Assembly (NCBI GenBank): GCA_007128515.1
Contig: SKXI01000113.1
Span: forward strand, 1-5,578
From: Halococcaceae archaeon
GTDB lineage: Archaea; Halobacteriota; Halobacteria; Halobacteriales; Halalkalicoccaceae
Direction of reading: 5' to 3'
Length of the DNA: 5,578 bases
A model generated the notes under the pieces. That model was not told where the DNA came from. It did not search any database and worked only from the letters and a program-made list of their open reading frames with translations. Shown piece by piece: positions 4,305 to 5,578 of this stretch. The first letter of the stretch is position 1. Each line of letters opens with the position of its first letter. The position numbers and the translations under genes were made by a program.

Positions 4305-5578
4305 ATGTCCGAAAACCCACGACCCGACGCGGCTCCAGTTCACGAAACCGCTCCACCGGTATACGACGGCCTTCCGGTGATCGGCAACACGCACCAGCTC
4401 GTCCGCGATCAGGACGAGCTGTACGAGGCGGCCGCAGAGCACGGCGACGTCGTTCGCCTGCGCCTCCTCGGAATCGGTGAGCTCTACCAGGTCAACCATC
4501 CCGACCTCGTCGAACGGATCCTCGTCGACGACCGCGACCGGTTCCGGAAAGCGAGCCTCAGCAGGGACGACCTCGGGGACCTGATCGGGGATGGACTGGT
4601 CCTGAGCGAGGGCGAGCTGTGGGAGCGACAGCGCGAGCGTATCGAGCCCGCCCTCTACATGGACCGAATCGCCGAGTACGCCGACACGATGGCCGCCGAG
4701 GTCCGGGCCGCGGCCGACGCCTGGACCGGGAATTCGACGGTGAACATCGAGGACGAGATGAAATCGCTCACGCTCCGCATCCTCGTGACGTCGATGTTCG
4801 GCTCGGAGATCGACTACGAGGGCCGAGGGGTTCGTGAGACCGTGCGCGACCTCCAGGAGCCGGGGCGACCGGTCAAGCAACCGATCTCCCGGACGGTCCC
4901 GAGGTGGGTCCCGATCCCGATGTGGCGTCGGTACAGGGAGGCGATCCGGGAGATGGAGTCACTGATCGACGAGATCGTCGACGCCCGGAGGGAGGAGGGG
5001 CCCGGAAAGCACGACGACCTGCTGGGGATGTTACTCACCGCCACGGACGACGACGGGGAGGGGATGTCGGAGGAGCTCCTCCGGGACGAACTGATGACGT
5101 TCCTGTTCGCGGGCCACGAGACCACGGCGACCGCGCTCACCTTCACCTGGTTCCTGCTGGCTCGACACCCGGACGTCGAGCGTCGGCTCGTCGCCGAACT
5201 CGAGGACGTGCTGGAGGAGGACCACGCGACGTTCGCGGACCTGCCCCGACTGGAGTACACCGAACGCGTGCTGCGGGAGGCGATGCGGCTCTATCCACCG
5301 GTTCCGTCGGTGCCACGGGAGACGGCCGAGCCGGTCACGCTCGGTGGGTACTCGATCCCGGAGGCGGCGACGGTGGCGCCGATGCAGTGGACGATCCACC
5401 GAGACGAGCGCTTCTGGTCGGATCCGCTGGCGTTCCGACCGGACCGATTCGTCGAGGAGGGCGACCGGCCGCGGTTCGCCTACTTCCCGTTCGGTGGCGG
5501 TCAGCGTCGGTGTATCGGACAGCAGTTCGCGATCGTCGAGGCGAAGCTGATCCTCGCGACGCTGGCCCGGCGCTATCG
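4305..5578 (+). CDS. Cytochrome P450, 3' end cut by window
   Basis: A heme-thiolate monooxygenase, 424 residues in the window with no stop reached. Bacterial and archaeal P450s of this type run about 440-455 residues, so only the C-terminal end is missing. Visible landmarks in order: proline-rich start and GLPVIGN (22-28); helix C W106-x3-R110 (WERQR), which contacts heme propionates; helix I AGHETT (269-274) for oxygen activation; helix K E325-x2-R328 (EAMR); FRPDRF (377-382); and the heme loop FGGGQRRCIG (396-405) with C403 as axial ligand. There is no N-terminal membrane anchor, so it is soluble and must take electrons from a separate ferredoxin-type partner, which is not encoded here. Substrate is unknown. 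ATG at 4305 is chosen because the conserved P450 start follows; the frame stays open upstream but gives non-family sequence. Control is probably through the palindrome-bearing promoter upstream. Confidence 0.96.
   Translation, partial: MSENPRPDAAPVHETAPPVYDGLPVIGNTHQLVRDQDELYEAAAEHGDVVRLRLLGIGELYQVNHPDLVERILVDDRDRFRKASLSRDDLGDLIGDGLVLSEGELWERQRERIEPALYMDRIAEYADTMAAEVRAAADAWTGNSTVNIEDEMKSLTLRILVTSMFGSEIDYEGRGVRETVRDLQEPGRPVKQPISRTVPRWVPIPMWRRYREAIREMESLIDEIVDARREEGPGKHDDLLGMLLTATDDDGEGMSEELLRDELMTFLFAGHETTATALTFTWFLLARHPDVERRLVAELEDVLEEDHATFADLPRLEYTERVLREAMRLYPPVPSVPRETAEPVTLGGYSIPEAATVAPMQWTIHRDERFWSDPLAFRPDRFVEEGDRPRFAYFPFGGGQRRCIGQQFAIVEAKLILATLARRY

Noticed and set aside
1..5578. CRISPR arrays, tRNA or rRNA genes, insertion sequences, defence-system genes
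   Set aside because: No regularly spaced repeats, cloverleaf-like segments, transposase motifs or terminal inverted repeats were seen. The zinc ribbon at 3029-3163 resembles transposase ribbons but no transposase body follows.

Overview
The window looks like ordinary haloarchaeal (Halobacteria class) chromosome. Coding DNA is very GC-rich with G/C in most third codon positions. The predicted proteins are rich in Asp and Glu. Regulator families (Lrp/AsnC and TrmB types) are archaeal, and promoters are TATA-like boxes about 25-30 bases before start codons with almost no Shine-Dalgarno sequence. The species cannot be named from this alone.

Left part (1-1627, + strand): a complete Lrp/AsnC-family regulator (20-496) is followed by a lower-GC gap of 291 bases, then a TrmB-family regulator (788-1627). 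The TrmB start is preceded by a short perfect inverted repeat (756-772). Between TrmB and the convergent peptidase gene lies a 173-base gap with a nested stem-loop (1709-1748).

Middle part (1801-3873, - strand): three genes read leftward and probably form one transcript. The first is a four-helix membrane protein resembling the 'putative sensor' domain family (3169-3873). Five bases after its stop comes a 44-residue four-cysteine zinc-ribbon microprotein (3029-3163). After 126 bases comes an M24-family Xaa-Pro-type metallopeptidase with all five metal ligands (1801-2901). A TATA-like box 25 bases before the membrane-protein start suggests a leaderless mRNA. No separate promoter is evident before the other two genes.

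Right part (4305-5578, + strand): a cytochrome P450 with complete signature motifs runs off the window edge, probably lacking only its last few dozen residues. It is divergent from the membrane-protein operon across a 431-base gap (3874-4304).

That gap is the most interesting part of the window. It holds a TATA-like box (4183-4188) followed by a perfect 14-bp palindrome (4196-4209) where a repressor would sit. It also holds a duplicated promoter-like element (4031-4060 and 4166-4195), several hairpin-forming inverted repeats, and a possible leaderless 18-codon upstream ORF. No complete novel defence or mobile system is visible. The candidate novelties are the P450 control region and the zinc-ribbon microprotein coupled to the membrane protein.
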